From NCBI GenBank assembly GCA_021815365.1, contig JAKAGZ010000001.1, forward strand, positions 124,001-188,000: 64,000 nucleotides of DNA. Direction: 5' to 3'. Within the stretch, counting starts at the first letter, position 1; each line of letters begins with the position of its first letter. A model generated the notes under the pieces. It was not told the origin of the DNA, searched no databases, and saw only the letters and a program-made list of their open reading frames with translations. This document shows positions 17,021-25,703 of this stretch, one piece after another. The translations under genes were made by a program, and so were the position numbers. The stretch comes from Bacteroidota bacterium. Lineage in GTDB: Bacteria; Bacteroidota; Ignavibacteria; Ignavibacteriales; Ignavibacteriaceae.

Positions 17021-17632
17021 TCACATAATGTTTCGTTTCTTTAATTCCTTTAGCAGGTTATCATATCCTGTAAACTGAATTGCATCCCACCCCAGCTTTT
17101 TTGCTGCATCTGCATACTCTTTTACATCATCTATAAAAACATGTTCTTCAGGGAGAGCTTTCGTGTAATGCTCTACCGCTTTATATATTTTTTCTTCCGG
17201 CTTTACTGCGCGCACTTCGTGAGACAGGAACAGCTTTTCAAAATTTTTCACGAAGTCAAACTTTATCCAAAACCTGTAATGTATCGGGTTTGTGTTTGAG
17301 AGAAGCATCAGGCGGTATTTCTTTTTTAATTCCGGCAGTAAAGTGGCAACGTTTTCATTCAATGTGAAAATTTCAGAGTAAATTGTTATGAAGGTTTCTT
17401 TATTGACCTTCCCGTCAAATATGTTTAAGGTGTTGTTCAGAAATTCCTCTTCTGAAATATCGCCGCGCTCAAATTGCCGGTGCGTTTCATAATTTGATTT
17501 GAAATGGTTTAAATATCTCGCGCCGAATCCTTTTTCAATTTTTTCGAGTCTCTCTAAAGCGATGTCATAATCGAATGGAAGAATAACCATCCCGAGATCA
17601 AAAACTATTATCTTGTAACTTGTATTAGTCAT
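17021..17632 (-). CDS. HAD-superfamily hydrolase (subfamily IA, YihX-like)
   Basis: 203 residues from the ATG at 17632, chosen because an upstream TTG start adds only a Cys-rich non-family leader. HAD motifs: I FDLGMVILPFD, II LLSNTNP, III the Lys in VKPEEKIYKAV, IV FIDDVKEYADAA. The FDLG form lacks the usual second Asp of motif I, as is normal in the YihX-like group, which dephosphorylates small sugar phosphates such as glucose 1-phosphate. The substrate here is not determined. Confidence 0.88.
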   Translation of the reverse strand: MTNTSYKIIVFDLGMVILPFDYDIALERLEKIEKGFGARYLNHFKSNYETHRQFERGDISEEEFLNNTLNIFDGKVNKETFITIYSEIFTLNENVATLLPELKKKYRLMLLSNTNPIHYRFWIKFDFVKNFEKLFLSHEVRAVKPEEKIYKAVEHYTKALPEEHVFIDDVKEYADAAKKLGWDAIQFTGYDNLLKELKKRNIM

Positions 17633-17675
17633 TATTTTAATTTTGCAGCATCTTTCCTGGAAACAGGGCAATTAT

Positions 17676-17733
17676 AAAAAATCCTCCTGCCGTAATTTAC
17701 CAGTCATAATTGATCGCTTTGCGACAGGAGGAT
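17676..17733 (-). terminator. Terminator after the M16 peptidase operon
   Basis: ATCCTCCTG (17681-17689) pairs with CAGGAGGAT (17725-17733). Read on the minus strand the stem is followed by TTTTTT. A smaller TCGC-TTT-GCGA hairpin sits in the loop. It lies 28 bp past the stop of the gene at 17761. Confidence 0.65.
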
Positions 17734-17760
17734 AAAGATTCTAACCTTCTTAAAAGGAAT

Positions 17761-19827
17761 TTATTTTTTCATTTCGAATTTGTCGTCAGTCAATCCTGTG
17801 TTAACTTTTATTGAGCTGACGTTAAACTCAAATGATTGCGCTCCGACAGATTGCCTGATCTTAAACGGGTACATTACTCCGTCAACGTTCCTGTAATCGG
17901 AATACTCTGTTTCTTTTGTAAATATACCCTGCGGAACTGTAATGGATTTACTGTCTTTTACTTTATACCCTGTTTCGGGGTCAAAATATTCGAACCAGGT
18001 TTTTCCGTCAGGGAGCGAGAGCTCAAGCTTATATGCGTCTTTGCCGTTTACTTTTTCAGTGCCAGCCAGTTTTGCATTTATCTTTAGGGAGTCTACAATA
18101 AACATCGGGTGTATCATTGATTCATATTTCATTGCCTGCAGCGCATCGCCTTGTATCTCCTGAGTATTTCCTGCAACAGACACAACACCTTTCTGACCAT
18201 CAAAGTAGGTTTCCTGCTTCATTACACCGGCATCAAGCTCACTCATCATCTTATTCGGTTCTTTTTGATAAACAACGGTGGTGATATTCATCCCCTGTAC
18301 AGAGCCGCGCATAATTGTAGTTCTGTCTTTTACTTTTTCAAGATTCTCTCTGCCGCCGATTGCTTTAATATATTTATCTATAATATCTTTTGCCGTTACG
18401 CCTTCAGGAGCTTTATTTTTTGTTGTGTCAATTTTATCTCCGTACTTGTCGTAAAGAGTTAGAGGACCAAACTGCTTTAATCCGTTTTCAATCTCTGAAG
18501 CCTTGCCTACTACAATTACGTAAGCATCATCAGGTTTAATATATTTTTCAGCCATTTCCTGTACCTCTTTCGGAGTTACAGCGGCAATATTTTTTAAATA
18601 ATTCTGATAGTAATCCTTTGGCAGATGATATCTTGCAATGTTGATTGCATACGTAGCGATTGTTTGGGGTCGTTCGAGAGCAATTGCAAAATTTCCTGTC
18701 ATATAATTTTTTGCCATCTGAAGCTCGGAGTCCGGCACTGCTTCATTCCTGATCCTGTTCATTTCATAAAGCATCTGGGTGATTGAGCTGTCCGTTACTT
18801 CGTTTCTTACGCTGGCAGAAGCAGAGAAATGTCCGACCAGCCTATCCTGCACTAAAGAAGAATAAGCGCCGTAAGTGTATGAATGTTTCTCGCGCAGGTT
18901 TTCAAACAGCCTGAAAACTCCTCCGCCAAGAATTGTATTTGCAACGCTTGCTTTTATCAGGTCGGGGTCGCCTAATTTTAATTGTACCGGGTATGCAATG
19001 CTTATTACAGACTGAACTGAATTTGGTCTGTCAACCAAAGCAACAACCCTGTTTTTAGGAGCTTCGGGTTTTTTGTATTTGAAAGATGGTACAGTTTTTT
19101 TCTTCCACGCACCGAAATATTTTGTAACAAGAACTTTTGCTTCTTTTACATTTATATCACCGACCACAGCAAGGTAAGAAATGTTCGGAGCGAAAAATTT
19201 CGAATAATATTCTTTACACTTGTTCAGAGTGATATTGTCTACGGTTTGTTCTGTTTCAGTTTCGCCGTAAGGATGATCTTTACCGTAAAGCAAAGCATCT
19301 TCAACAACCGCAGAGATCGCATTCGGGTTGTCTTTCTGTGCAGCAAGCGCAGACTCCATTCTCTTTTTGATTTTATCAAGCTCTGCCTGTTTGAAATCAG
19401 AATTCAAAACTATGTCTGACATAATGCCGAGAAGTTTTTGAATGTGGTCAGTTAACGACATAGCAAACACACCGTCTGAGCTTGTAAACAATGTAGCCCC
19501 GATAAAATCAATTTCCTTGTCAAGCTGATCTTTTGTTTTGGTTTTAGTTCCTGTACGTAAAAGTTCCCCGGCAGCTTCAAGGTATCCCGTCTGATTTCCT
19601 TCCAGTATCGGCTCTCTGTCAATAGTAAGGGAAAAAGCGACGCGGGGTAATTTATGGTTTTCAACAACGAAAACTTTCAAGCCGTTGGGTAAAGTGAATG
19701 ATTCATATTTACCGAGATTTATTTCCGGCGCCGGTCCCGGTGCTGGTTGTTTTGACCTGTCAACCTGTGAAAATGATGGGACGGCAAAAACGATTGCTAA
19801 AACGAGAATTAAAATTTTGTTCCTCAT
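17761..19827 (-). CDS. M16-family non-catalytic subunit with C-terminal LolA-like domain
   Basis: 688 residues. A signal peptide (MRNKILILVLAIVFAVPSFS) is followed by two M16 peptidase lobes. The HxxEH zinc motif is missing: the equivalent segment reads LEAAGELLRTGTKTKTK. In bacterial M16B pairs one subunit keeps the zinc site and the other supplies the R/Y pair for substrate (here YTYGAYSSL), so this is the partner of the preceding gene. From about residue 475 an extra domain follows (IDKYIKAIGGRENLEKVKDRT... TWFEYFDPETGYKV), resembling outer-membrane lipoprotein-sorting or zinc-protease tail domains. Encoded one base after the catalytic subunit. Confidence 0.88.
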   Translation of the reverse strand: MRNKILILVLAIVFAVPSFSQVDRSKQPAPGPAPEINLGKYESFTLPNGLKVFVVENHKLPRVAFSLTIDREPILEGNQTGYLEAAGELLRTGTKTKTKDQLDKEIDFIGATLFTSSDGVFAMSLTDHIQKLLGIMSDIVLNSDFKQAELDKIKKRMESALAAQKDNPNAISAVVEDALLYGKDHPYGETETEQTVDNITLNKCKEYYSKFFAPNISYLAVVGDINVKEAKVLVTKYFGAWKKKTVPSFKYKKPEAPKNRVVALVDRPNSVQSVISIAYPVQLKLGDPDLIKASVANTILGGGVFRLFENLREKHSYTYGAYSSLVQDRLVGHFSASASVRNEVTDSSITQMLYEMNRIRNEAVPDSELQMAKNYMTGNFAIALERPQTIATYAINIARYHLPKDYYQNYLKNIAAVTPKEVQEMAEKYIKPDDAYVIVVGKASEIENGLKQFGPLTLYDKYGDKIDTTKNKAPEGVTAKDIIDKYIKAIGGRENLEKVKDRTTIMRGSVQGMNITTVVYQKEPNKMMSELDAGVMKQETYFDGQKGVVSVAGNTQEIQGDALQAMKYESMIHPMFIVDSLKINAKLAGTEKVNGKDAYKLELSLPDGKTWFEYFDPETGYKVKDSKSITVPQGIFTKETEYSDYRNVDGVMYPFKIRQSVGAQSFEFNVSSIKVNTGLTDDKFEMKK

Positions 19828-19828
19828 T

Positions 19829-21166
19829 TTATTTACCCTCCTTCTTTTCTGCTGATTTCGGCAGATAGTACAGGACGACCCTGTTATCTTTTGTTAAATA
19901 CTTATCTGCAACTCTCCTGATATCTTCTCTTGTTACTTTCATAAATCTTTCAATCTCTGTGTTTATTAAATTTGTATTTCCGAAAAATACGTGATACTCT
20001 GCAAGATTCTCAGCAACCCCTGCATCTGTTGCATTCTGGCTTACAAAATTATTTTTAACCTGGTTCCTGATCTTCTGAAATTCTTCTTCTGTTATCAGAT
20101 CTTTTTTAACTTTATCGAGTTCCTTCTGCATAGATGCTTCAAGATCATTTGCCTGTACACCTGCATTGCAGATTCCATAAGTTATAAAAAGTCCCGGGTC
20201 TTCAAGGGCAAATGGAAATGATCCGACCTGGATAGCCTTTTGTTCTTTATCAACAACCTGCTTGTAAAGCCTTGAACTTTGTCCTGTCGAAAGAATTGTC
20301 GTCAGCATATTAAGTGCATAATAATCCGGCGTGCCCTGTGCTGGAATATGATATGCCTGAAGAACAAGCGGAAGCTGAATGTTATCATAAACCGTATCTC
20401 TTACCTCTGCTTTCTGCGGAGGCTCAACAACATCCGGGCGGTAGATTTTTTTTGTCCCTTTCGGAATGCCGGCAAAGTATTTACTGATTAATTCTTTTGC
20501 CTGGTTTATATCAATGTCACCTGCAATTGACAAAGTAACATTTTGCGGGACATAGAAAGTTTTATAAAAATCCATAAACTCCGGAATGGTTGCCTTGTCA
20601 ATATATTGTGCCGAACCGATCGGCATCCACCTGTACGGATGAACTTTAAATGCGTGGCTGAAAGTTTGTTCTAAAACAGTTCCGTAAGGCTGATTATCCA
20701 GTCTCTGATGCCTTTCCTCGATCACAACTTTTCTTTGTGTTTCGACACCCACGCTGTCTATCTTTAAATGCAAAAGTCTTTCTGATTCGAGCCACAAAGC
20801 AAGTGCAAGCTGGTTCGAAGGCAGAATTTCATAATAAAAAGTTCTGTCAAAGGAAGTGTTCGCATTTAATTGTCCGCCGGCATTCTGAACGATCTTAAAA
20901 TATCCTTCACGTGGAATATTCGGCGAGCCTTCAAACATTAAATGTTCGAAGAAATGAGCAAAACCTGTTCTGTCGGGTCTTTCATTTTTTGAACCGACGT
21001 GGTACATCATAGTAACAGCAACGATCGGCGTTGATTTATCCTGATGCAGAATAACGTGCATTCCGTTATCAAGATCATACTCGGTAAAATCAATTTTGTT
21101 CTGTGAGTAACCCAAGGTTACAAAAGCAAAGAACAAAATAATTGTTACGAATAATTTTTTTCTCAT
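19829..21166 (-). CDS. M16-family zinc peptidase, catalytic subunit
   Basis: 445 residues from the ATG at 21166, which has an AGGGAG ribosome site and directly starts the signal peptide MRKKLFVTIILFFAFVTLGYS. The frame is open to 21217, but that adds a non-family leader. The inverted zinc motif HFFEH is at residues 71-75, with the distal Glu in VVIEERHQR. Two M16 lobes follow. It forms an operon with the non-catalytic partner downstream. Periplasmic peptide degradation is the likely role. Confidence 0.92.
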   Translation of the reverse strand: MRKKLFVTIILFFAFVTLGYSQNKIDFTEYDLDNGMHVILHQDKSTPIVAVTMMYHVGSKNERPDRTGFAHFFEHLMFEGSPNIPREGYFKIVQNAGGQLNANTSFDRTFYYEILPSNQLALALWLESERLLHLKIDSVGVETQRKVVIEERHQRLDNQPYGTVLEQTFSHAFKVHPYRWMPIGSAQYIDKATIPEFMDFYKTFYVPQNVTLSIAGDIDINQAKELISKYFAGIPKGTKKIYRPDVVEPPQKAEVRDTVYDNIQLPLVLQAYHIPAQGTPDYYALNMLTTILSTGQSSRLYKQVVDKEQKAIQVGSFPFALEDPGLFITYGICNAGVQANDLEASMQKELDKVKKDLITEEEFQKIRNQVKNNFVSQNATDAGVAENLAEYHVFFGNTNLINTEIERFMKVTREDIRRVADKYLTKDNRVVLYYLPKSAEKKEGK

Positions 21167-21342
21167 TTTATTCTCCCTGGTTTTTAATGAATGACTTTCA
21201 AAGGTTAAAAATAACAATTATAATTTTATAATTGAAAGGGATGGTGATGTTTAACATTAATTTTTATTAATGTTTGATAATCTATATTTTAGAACCGTAA
21301 ATGAGCGCAAGTTTTACAGAATAAAATTAGGGGGTTATAGCG

Positions 21343-23748
21343 ATGAGAATAGTTCTTCTGTTTTTGATTCTTTCGTCATTTATAAACGCACAAGAGTACT
21401 TCATACGTGGGAAGGTGCTTAGTGCATCTGATAATCAGCCTTTGAGCTTTGCCAATATAAGAGTTGCCGGAACTACGCAGGGAACTTCCGCAAATAAAGA
21501 CGGTGACTACGAACTGAAAACAGGTGGGGGGAAATTTACACTCATTGCCTCATACATCGGCTTTAGATCTGATACCGTTGAAGTAAATGTCACAGGCAAT
21601 ATTTCAAATAAGAATTTTTTTCTTATCCAGACTAACATCACAATGCCCGAAATTACAATTACCCCTGGCGAAGACCCCGCAATAGGGATTATCAGGAATG
21701 CGATCGTCAGGAAAAACGAGCGCAACAAAAAATTACTGAGCTATGAATATGAAGCCTACACAAAAGGTTCGCTTAGAACAAAAAAAGATTTTAATGTTGT
21801 TGAAAGAAGGGGAAGTATCGGCTTAGGGGGCAGCGATACATCTGCATTAAAAATTACAGCAATAATTGAAAATGAGAGCGAGGGATTCTTTAAAAAACCG
21901 GGTAAGTTTAAGGAAATAATTCTTGCAAGAAAGCAAAGCACCAACATACCGGCAAATTTAAATATTTTTGGCGGGGGGAGAATGATTGAGAATTTTTACG
22001 ATGAAGAAATAAATTTTACAGGGGAATATCTTCCCGGACCGCTCGCCGATAATGCCCTGAAATATTATGACTTCACGCTTAAAAATATTTCAGCTATAAA
22101 CGATAAAACTATTTACAAGATTTTTTTAACCCCGCAGAATTCAAGCGACCCCGGCTTTGAAGGTTACATTTATATTTTAGATAAAAGCTACGACTTGCTG
22201 AAGGTTGATCTCTGGCTGAACAAAGCCGCCAACACCGGCGGCATTTTCGATACGATAAATGTTGTGCAGCAATTTTCATCTTTTAAAGATTCTATATTTA
22301 TGCCTGTCGACTATCACTTTATTGCAACTATTAATTATCTCGGACTTGTAAGGTTAGGTTTTGAAGCCAACTCCATTCTTTACAATTATAAAATCAACCA
22401 GCATATACCCGATTCCTTTTTTGACAAAGCTGTAATTACAGTCAAACCCGATGCAGACAAAAAAGATTCCACGTACTGGACGGAAATCCAGACCATTCCT
22501 AACACTAATGAAGAAGCTGCAGCATATAAAAGAATTGACAGCCTGAGCAGCGTTAAGGTCCCGTTCAGCGAGAGGTTTTCTCCCTTTTCAAGCAGGATAA
22601 ATTTTTCAGAAAATTTTTCAACAAGCGGACCGCTGACAATGTATCACTTCAACAGGGTGGAAGGAAGTGCTGCGGATTTTGGGCTATATTTTTTGGACTT
22701 AATGGATAAAAGATTGTATTCGAATGTCCATTTTTCTTATGGCTTTGCTGATAAAAAATACAAATCAAGTTTAAGTGCATATTACCTGTTTGGCGATTAC
22801 AGGACGTACAGTGTTTCGTTCAACGCCTTCGATGATTTGAAAATTCTTTTCGGTGAATCGGATACGTACAGCAAAATATCCTCAACACTGCTCGCACTTT
22901 TATTAAAAGAGGATTTCCGCGATTATTATTATTCCAAAGGGTTTAATTTTGAGTTAGGTGGAGATGTTTTTCCTGTTTTGAACTTAAGCCTGGGATTTTC
23001 AAACAGAACTGATAATAACGCAATTAAAAATACTTCAGTATCAGTTTTTAAGACAAAAAAAACTTACAGAGATAATCCTCCGGTTTATGAAACAAAAATA
23101 AATTCTTTTACAGCCGGGTTCAGGCTTGATTTCAGAGATTTTGTGGAAGATGGATTGTTCAGAAGAAGGACCGCTTTCGGGCGGTCATATATTATTTTTA
23201 ACGGCAGCGTTACATATTCAGACCCTGCCATCTTAAACAGCGGTCTGTTATTTACAAAGTATGAATTATCAGCATGGGGAGGGATAAATTCATTTAAGTC
23301 AACTTTTTTAAATTTTAAAATTTATGGAATGTATAACAACGGCAGGCTGCCTCTTCAGATGATGTATGCACTGCCCGGTGTTATAAATTTAACAGCGCAC
23401 AGTTACACTTTCAGAACACTTAAGTACAACGAAATTACCGGGGACAGGGTAATTACATTAAATCTTGATTACAACTTCAGGTCGGCATTGTTCAGGCTGC
23501 TGAATATTCCCGGTCTTAAAGATTGGGATATACAGCTCAATACATTTTTTAATGCGGCATATTCAGATGTCAGCAGTGATGCAGCATCAATTTTACCAAA
23601 TCCTGTTAAGACATTCAAAAGTCCTTTTTATGAAGTAGGTTTTGGACTTGCTCACGCATTGATCCCCGTAAGAATTGAATTTGGCTGGAAGCTGAATCAC
23701 CGCGGTGAAAATAATTTCAGAGTCGGGATGAATATGTTTTTACTCTGA
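21343..23748 (+). CDS. DUF5686 outer-membrane protein with carboxypeptidase-like regulatory domain
   Basis: 801 residues. A signal peptide (MRIVLLFLILSSFINA) leads to a CarboxypepD_reg-like beta domain (about 17-110: IRGKVLSASDNQPLSFANIRVAGT... YIGFRSDTVEV), then the DUF5686 region with YEYEAYTKGSL. The C-terminal half has alternating short hydrophobic strands ending RVGMNMFLL, fitting an outer-membrane barrel. Such proteins are common in Bacteroidota, but their substrate is unknown. Transcribed alone, divergent from the M16 operon. Confidence 0.85.
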   Translation: MRIVLLFLILSSFINAQEYFIRGKVLSASDNQPLSFANIRVAGTTQGTSANKDGDYELKTGGGKFTLIASYIGFRSDTVEVNVTGNISNKNFFLIQTNITMPEITITPGEDPAIGIIRNAIVRKNERNKKLLSYEYEAYTKGSLRTKKDFNVVERRGSIGLGGSDTSALKITAIIENESEGFFKKPGKFKEIILARKQSTNIPANLNIFGGGRMIENFYDEEINFTGEYLPGPLADNALKYYDFTLKNISAINDKTIYKIFLTPQNSSDPGFEGYIYILDKSYDLLKVDLWLNKAANTGGIFDTINVVQQFSSFKDSIFMPVDYHFIATINYLGLVRLGFEANSILYNYKINQHIPDSFFDKAVITVKPDADKKDSTYWTEIQTIPNTNEEAAAYKRIDSLSSVKVPFSERFSPFSSRINFSENFSTSGPLTMYHFNRVEGSAADFGLYFLDLMDKRLYSNVHFSYGFADKKYKSSLSAYYLFGDYRTYSVSFNAFDDLKILFGESDTYSKISSTLLALLLKEDFRDYYYSKGFNFELGGDVFPVLNLSLGFSNRTDNNAIKNTSVSVFKTKKTYRDNPPVYETKINSFTAGFRLDFRDFVEDGLFRRRTAFGRSYIIFNGSVTYSDPAILNSGLLFTKYELSAWGGINSFKSTFLNFKIYGMYNNGRLPLQMMYALPGVINLTAHSYTFRTLKYNEITGDRVITLNLDYNFRSALFRLLNIPGLKDWDIQLNTFFNAAYSDVSSDAASILPNPVKTFKSPFYEVGFGLAHALIPVRIEFGWKLNHRGENNFRVGMNMFLL

Positions 23749-23840
23749 CATGTTTCTTCTTCCTCTCCCTATTAATCTTGATCTTACTCTTACTCATGAA
23801 CTTACTCTCTTGCTGACCATAAAAGATAAAGATTAAAGAT

Positions 23841-23875
23841 TTAAAAAAGAAAAGCGCCCTTTCAGAGAGCGCTTC
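23841..23875 (-). terminator. Terminator of the RRM gene
   Basis: AAGCGC (23852-23857) pairs with GCGCTT (23869-23874), extended by inner pairs. On the minus strand the stem is followed by TTTTCTTTTTT. It lies about 60 bp past the stop of the gene at 23932. Confidence 0.75.
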
Positions 23876-23931
23876 GAGATCGCAAGCCTGCCCCCGGCAT
23901 CTTGTGTCGGGGTTCACCAAAAATTTATTTT

Positions 23932-24183
23932 TTAACTCTTCGGTTTTGCTTCGCTTACAATAATGTTACGGCCTTTTAGCTCGGTTCCATTAAGAGCTTT
24001 AATAGCTGCACTTGCATCGGATTCGTTTTCCATTTCTACGAAACCAAATCCTCTCGATCTACCGGTCTGGCGATCTGTGATCACCTTAGCAGAGACAACC
24101 TTGCCATGCGGCTCGAAAGCAGACTGTAAAGCCTGGTCGTCAACTGCCCATGGGAGAGATCCCACAAAAAGTTTAGTACTCAC
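23932..24183 (-). CDS. RRM-type RNA-binding protein
   Basis: 83 residues, a single RNA recognition motif. RNP2 is LFVGSL (residues 5-10) and RNP1 is RGFGFVEM (about 44-51), both intact with the aromatic RNA-stacking residues. Similar small proteins in cyanobacteria and Bacteroidota are often cold-induced. The start is GTG (24181-24183), supported by an AGAGG site eight bases upstream and by the fixed distance to RNP2. A 7-bp hairpin in its leader (24219-24235) could matter for temperature or auto-regulation (inference). Confidence 0.92.
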   Translation of the reverse strand: MSTKLFVGSLPWAVDDQALQSAFEPHGKVVSAKVITDRQTGRSRGFGFVEMENESDASAAIKALNGTELKGRNIIVSEAKPKS

Positions 24184-24218
24184 TAACTTACCTCTAAAAA
24201 AATAATGATTAATACACT

Positions 24219-24235
24219 GCGGTTTTTTAAACCGC
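24219..24235. other. Hairpin in the leader of the RRM gene
   Basis: GCGGTTT-TTT-AAACCGC, a perfect 7-bp stem 36 bp before the GTG start and 66 bp after the radA stop. On the minus strand no T run follows, so it is more likely a 5' leader structure than a radA terminator. Confidence 0.45.
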
Positions 24236-24300
24236 CTGTCAAAATAGTACTTTAAACAAAAAAAACAAAATAAATTTCTTTTATAAGAATTGTTTAATAA

Positions 24301-25659
24301 CTATTTGAGTGATTTGGTAATAGCTTCGGAGAGCGTTGCCACAAACTCAATTTTAACAGAACCCTGTTTTTTAACGTTTTTTGCGTTGTTTTGAGGAACA
24401 ATCACTCTACTGAAGCCGAGTTTTTCAGCTTCCTGAATTCGTTTATCTATATTTCCCACGCTTCTAATTTCTCCGCCCAAGCCCACTTCACCGATTACAA
24501 CCGTTTCATTATCCGCAGCTTTGTTAAGCAAACTTGAAGCAATGCTGCAGCAAACAGCAAGGTCAACGGCAGGTTCTGAAATTCTTACACCTCCCGCCAT
24601 ATTCAAAAAAACATTGTTCGCCGATAATCTCATCACGCTGTCCGGGACTCTTTTCTCAAGCACAGCAAGAAGAATTGAAAGCCTTCTTTGATCGAAACCG
24701 GTGGTTACCCTTTGCGGATAACCATAATTAGACGGCGTAACGAGTGCCTGTACTTCAAGAAGAAGCGGACGCGTGCCTTCCATGCTTGCTGTAACAACCG
24801 AGCCGGTAGTTTCCCCGTCACGCTCACTCAAAAATAATTCACTTGGATTTTTTACCTCGCTAAGTCCATCTTCGTGCATTTCAAAAATTCCGATCTCGTT
24901 AGTATTGCCGAACCTGTTTTTCTGTGAGCGGAGTATCCTGAATGAATGGTTTGATTCGCCCTCAAATTGTATTACTGTATCAACTATGTGTTCAAGAATT
25001 TTTGGTCCTGCTATCAATCCTTCTTTAGTAACGTGACCGACGATAATGACGCAAAAATGTTTTTTCTTTGCTTCTTCCATAAGCAGCGAAGTACATTCTC
25101 TTATTTGTGTAATTGTTCCGGGGGAGTTTTCAAGTTCCTCTCGGTAAACAGTCTGGATGGAATCTATAACAACAACTGCGGGAGAAAGTTTATTCAAAGC
25201 AGAAAGTATCGGACCCATATTAGTTTCAGCAAGCACGTAAAAATTTTCTGATTGTACATTTAATCTCACTGCTCTTATTTTGATCTGCTTCTCAGACTCT
25301 TCGCCGGTTACATACAGAACCTTATCATTTATTTTTGAAGCAGCCTGCATAACAAGAGTTGACTTGCCAATTCCCGGGTCGCCGCCAATAAGAGTAACGG
25401 AGCCGGGCATAAGTCCGCCGCCTAACACCCTGTCAAACTCAGTAATTCCGGTTTTAATTCTGTTCTCTTCAGCTGCAGAAATTTCTGTGATTTTATTTAC
25501 AGTGATTTCAACTTTAGAAGTTAACGGCTTTCTCTTGTTCGTTTCTATAATTTCTTCTGTAAATGAATTCCAGCTTTCACATTCAGGGCACTTCCCAAGC
25601 CAGCGGAGGGACTCATATCCGCAGTTCGAACAGATATATTTAATTTTTGTTTTTGACAT
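24301..25659 (-). CDS. radA: DNA repair protein RadA
   Basis: 452 residues. RadA/Sms is a RecA-like ATPase that helps process recombination intermediates and branch migration. The N-terminal zinc finger is CSNCGYESLRWLGKCPECESW. Walker A is GGDPGIGKST, followed by the RadA-specific motif KNRFG in RSQKNRFGNTNEIG, and a C-terminal Lon-like domain (LLLEVQALVTPSNYG... DLAVCCSIASSL). Full length. Confidence 0.96.
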   Translation of the reverse strand: MSKTKIKYICSNCGYESLRWLGKCPECESWNSFTEEIIETNKRKPLTSKVEITVNKITEISAAEENRIKTGITEFDRVLGGGLMPGSVTLIGGDPGIGKSTLVMQAASKINDKVLYVTGEESEKQIKIRAVRLNVQSENFYVLAETNMGPILSALNKLSPAVVVIDSIQTVYREELENSPGTITQIRECTSLLMEEAKKKHFCVIIVGHVTKEGLIAGPKILEHIVDTVIQFEGESNHSFRILRSQKNRFGNTNEIGIFEMHEDGLSEVKNPSELFLSERDGETTGSVVTASMEGTRPLLLEVQALVTPSNYGYPQRVTTGFDQRRLSILLAVLEKRVPDSVMRLSANNVFLNMAGGVRISEPAVDLAVCCSIASSLLNKAADNETVVIGEVGLGGEIRSVGNIDKRIQEAEKLGFSRVIVPQNNAKNVKKQGSVKIEFVATLSEAITKSLK

Positions 25660-25688
25660 AAAGGCAGTAAGCCGTTAATTGACACGAA

Positions 25689-25703
25689 CCTGCCGAAGGC
25701 AGG
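25689..25703. repeat. GC palindrome abutting the alaS stop codon
   Basis: CCTGCC-GAA-GGCAGG, perfect, touching the last base of the alaS stop codon and 45 bp upstream of radA. Same build (6-bp arms, 3-base loop) as the in-gene palindromes. Confidence 0.65.

Noticed and set aside
17761-19827. M16 gene without HxxEH as a decayed pseudogene
   Set aside because: The frame is intact and heterodimeric M16B peptidases normally have one subunit without the zinc site.
23717-23920. Minus-strand ORF between the DUF5686 gene and the RRM gene
   Set aside because: It runs through the terminator at 23841-23875 and has no family pattern.
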